The position numbers and the translations under genes are program-made. A DNA stretch of 13,747 nucleotides from an uncultured Oscillospiraceae bacterium (GTDB taxonomy: Bacteria > Bacillota > Clostridia > Oscillospirales > Acutalibacteraceae): assembly GCA_900552115.1 (NCBI GenBank), contig URYP01000058.1:1-13747 (forward strand), in the 5' to 3' direction. Under the pieces are notes generated by a model. The model was not told where the DNA came from, did not search any database, and was given only the letters and a program-made list of their open reading frames with translations. Below, piece by piece: positions 13,744 to 13,747 of this stretch (the stretch's first letter is position 1; every line of letters begins with the position of its first letter).

Positions 13744-13747
13744 AGCC

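Overview
The window looks like a piece of a spore-forming, anaerobic Clostridia chromosome, probably from the Oscillospiraceae/Ruminococcaceae side of the class. This is inferred from a type I dockerin on a large secreted enzyme, a BclA-like collagen protein typical of spore surfaces, a DUF2974-type serine hydrolase, and moderate GC with AGGAGG-type ribosome binding sites. No mobile element, phage gene, CRISPR array or rRNA was seen. Genes are dense, and nearly every transcription unit ends in a strong intrinsic terminator.

Layout. Positions 81-509: two divergent tRNA genes, Leu(CAG) on the minus strand and initiator Met on the plus strand, each with its own promoter, a short leader palindrome and a terminator. 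572-1738 (minus): a collagen-like protein with a cysteine cluster, 55 uninterrupted Gly-X-Y triplets and a jelly-roll-like C-terminus. 1965-2719 (minus): two overlapping half-size TauE/SafE permease genes. 2925-4055 (plus): a DUF2974 alpha/beta hydrolase, divergent from the permease pair.

4112-8050 (minus): a signalling operon read in the order response regulator, histidine kinase, membrane-anchored protein of unknown function, secreted C39-like cysteine peptidase. The first three genes overlap by 4 bp at each junction. The peptidase follows after 89 bp. 8366-9235 (minus): a cupin/AraC regulator. 9415-13743 (minus): a 1442-residue secreted multi-domain protein with two related N-terminal beta modules, a glycosidase-like region, two Ig-like domains and a dockerin. 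Its start codon lies 4 bp from the window edge, so its promoter is not visible.

The most interesting signal is a shared 22-bp motif, AAGCTGCAAA then five bases then TGCAAAA. It occurs once upstream of the response-regulator promoter (8206-8227) and once in the gap before the C39 peptidase (4952-4973). Its TGCAAA half-sites repeat every 11 bp, the spacing expected for an OmpR/PhoB-type regulator, which is the class encoded by the first gene. This suggests that the two-component system controls itself and, separately, the exported peptidase.

The AraC regulator probably acts on polysaccharide-use genes such as the neighbouring dockerin enzyme, but its target sites cannot be tested here because the enzyme promoter is outside the window.
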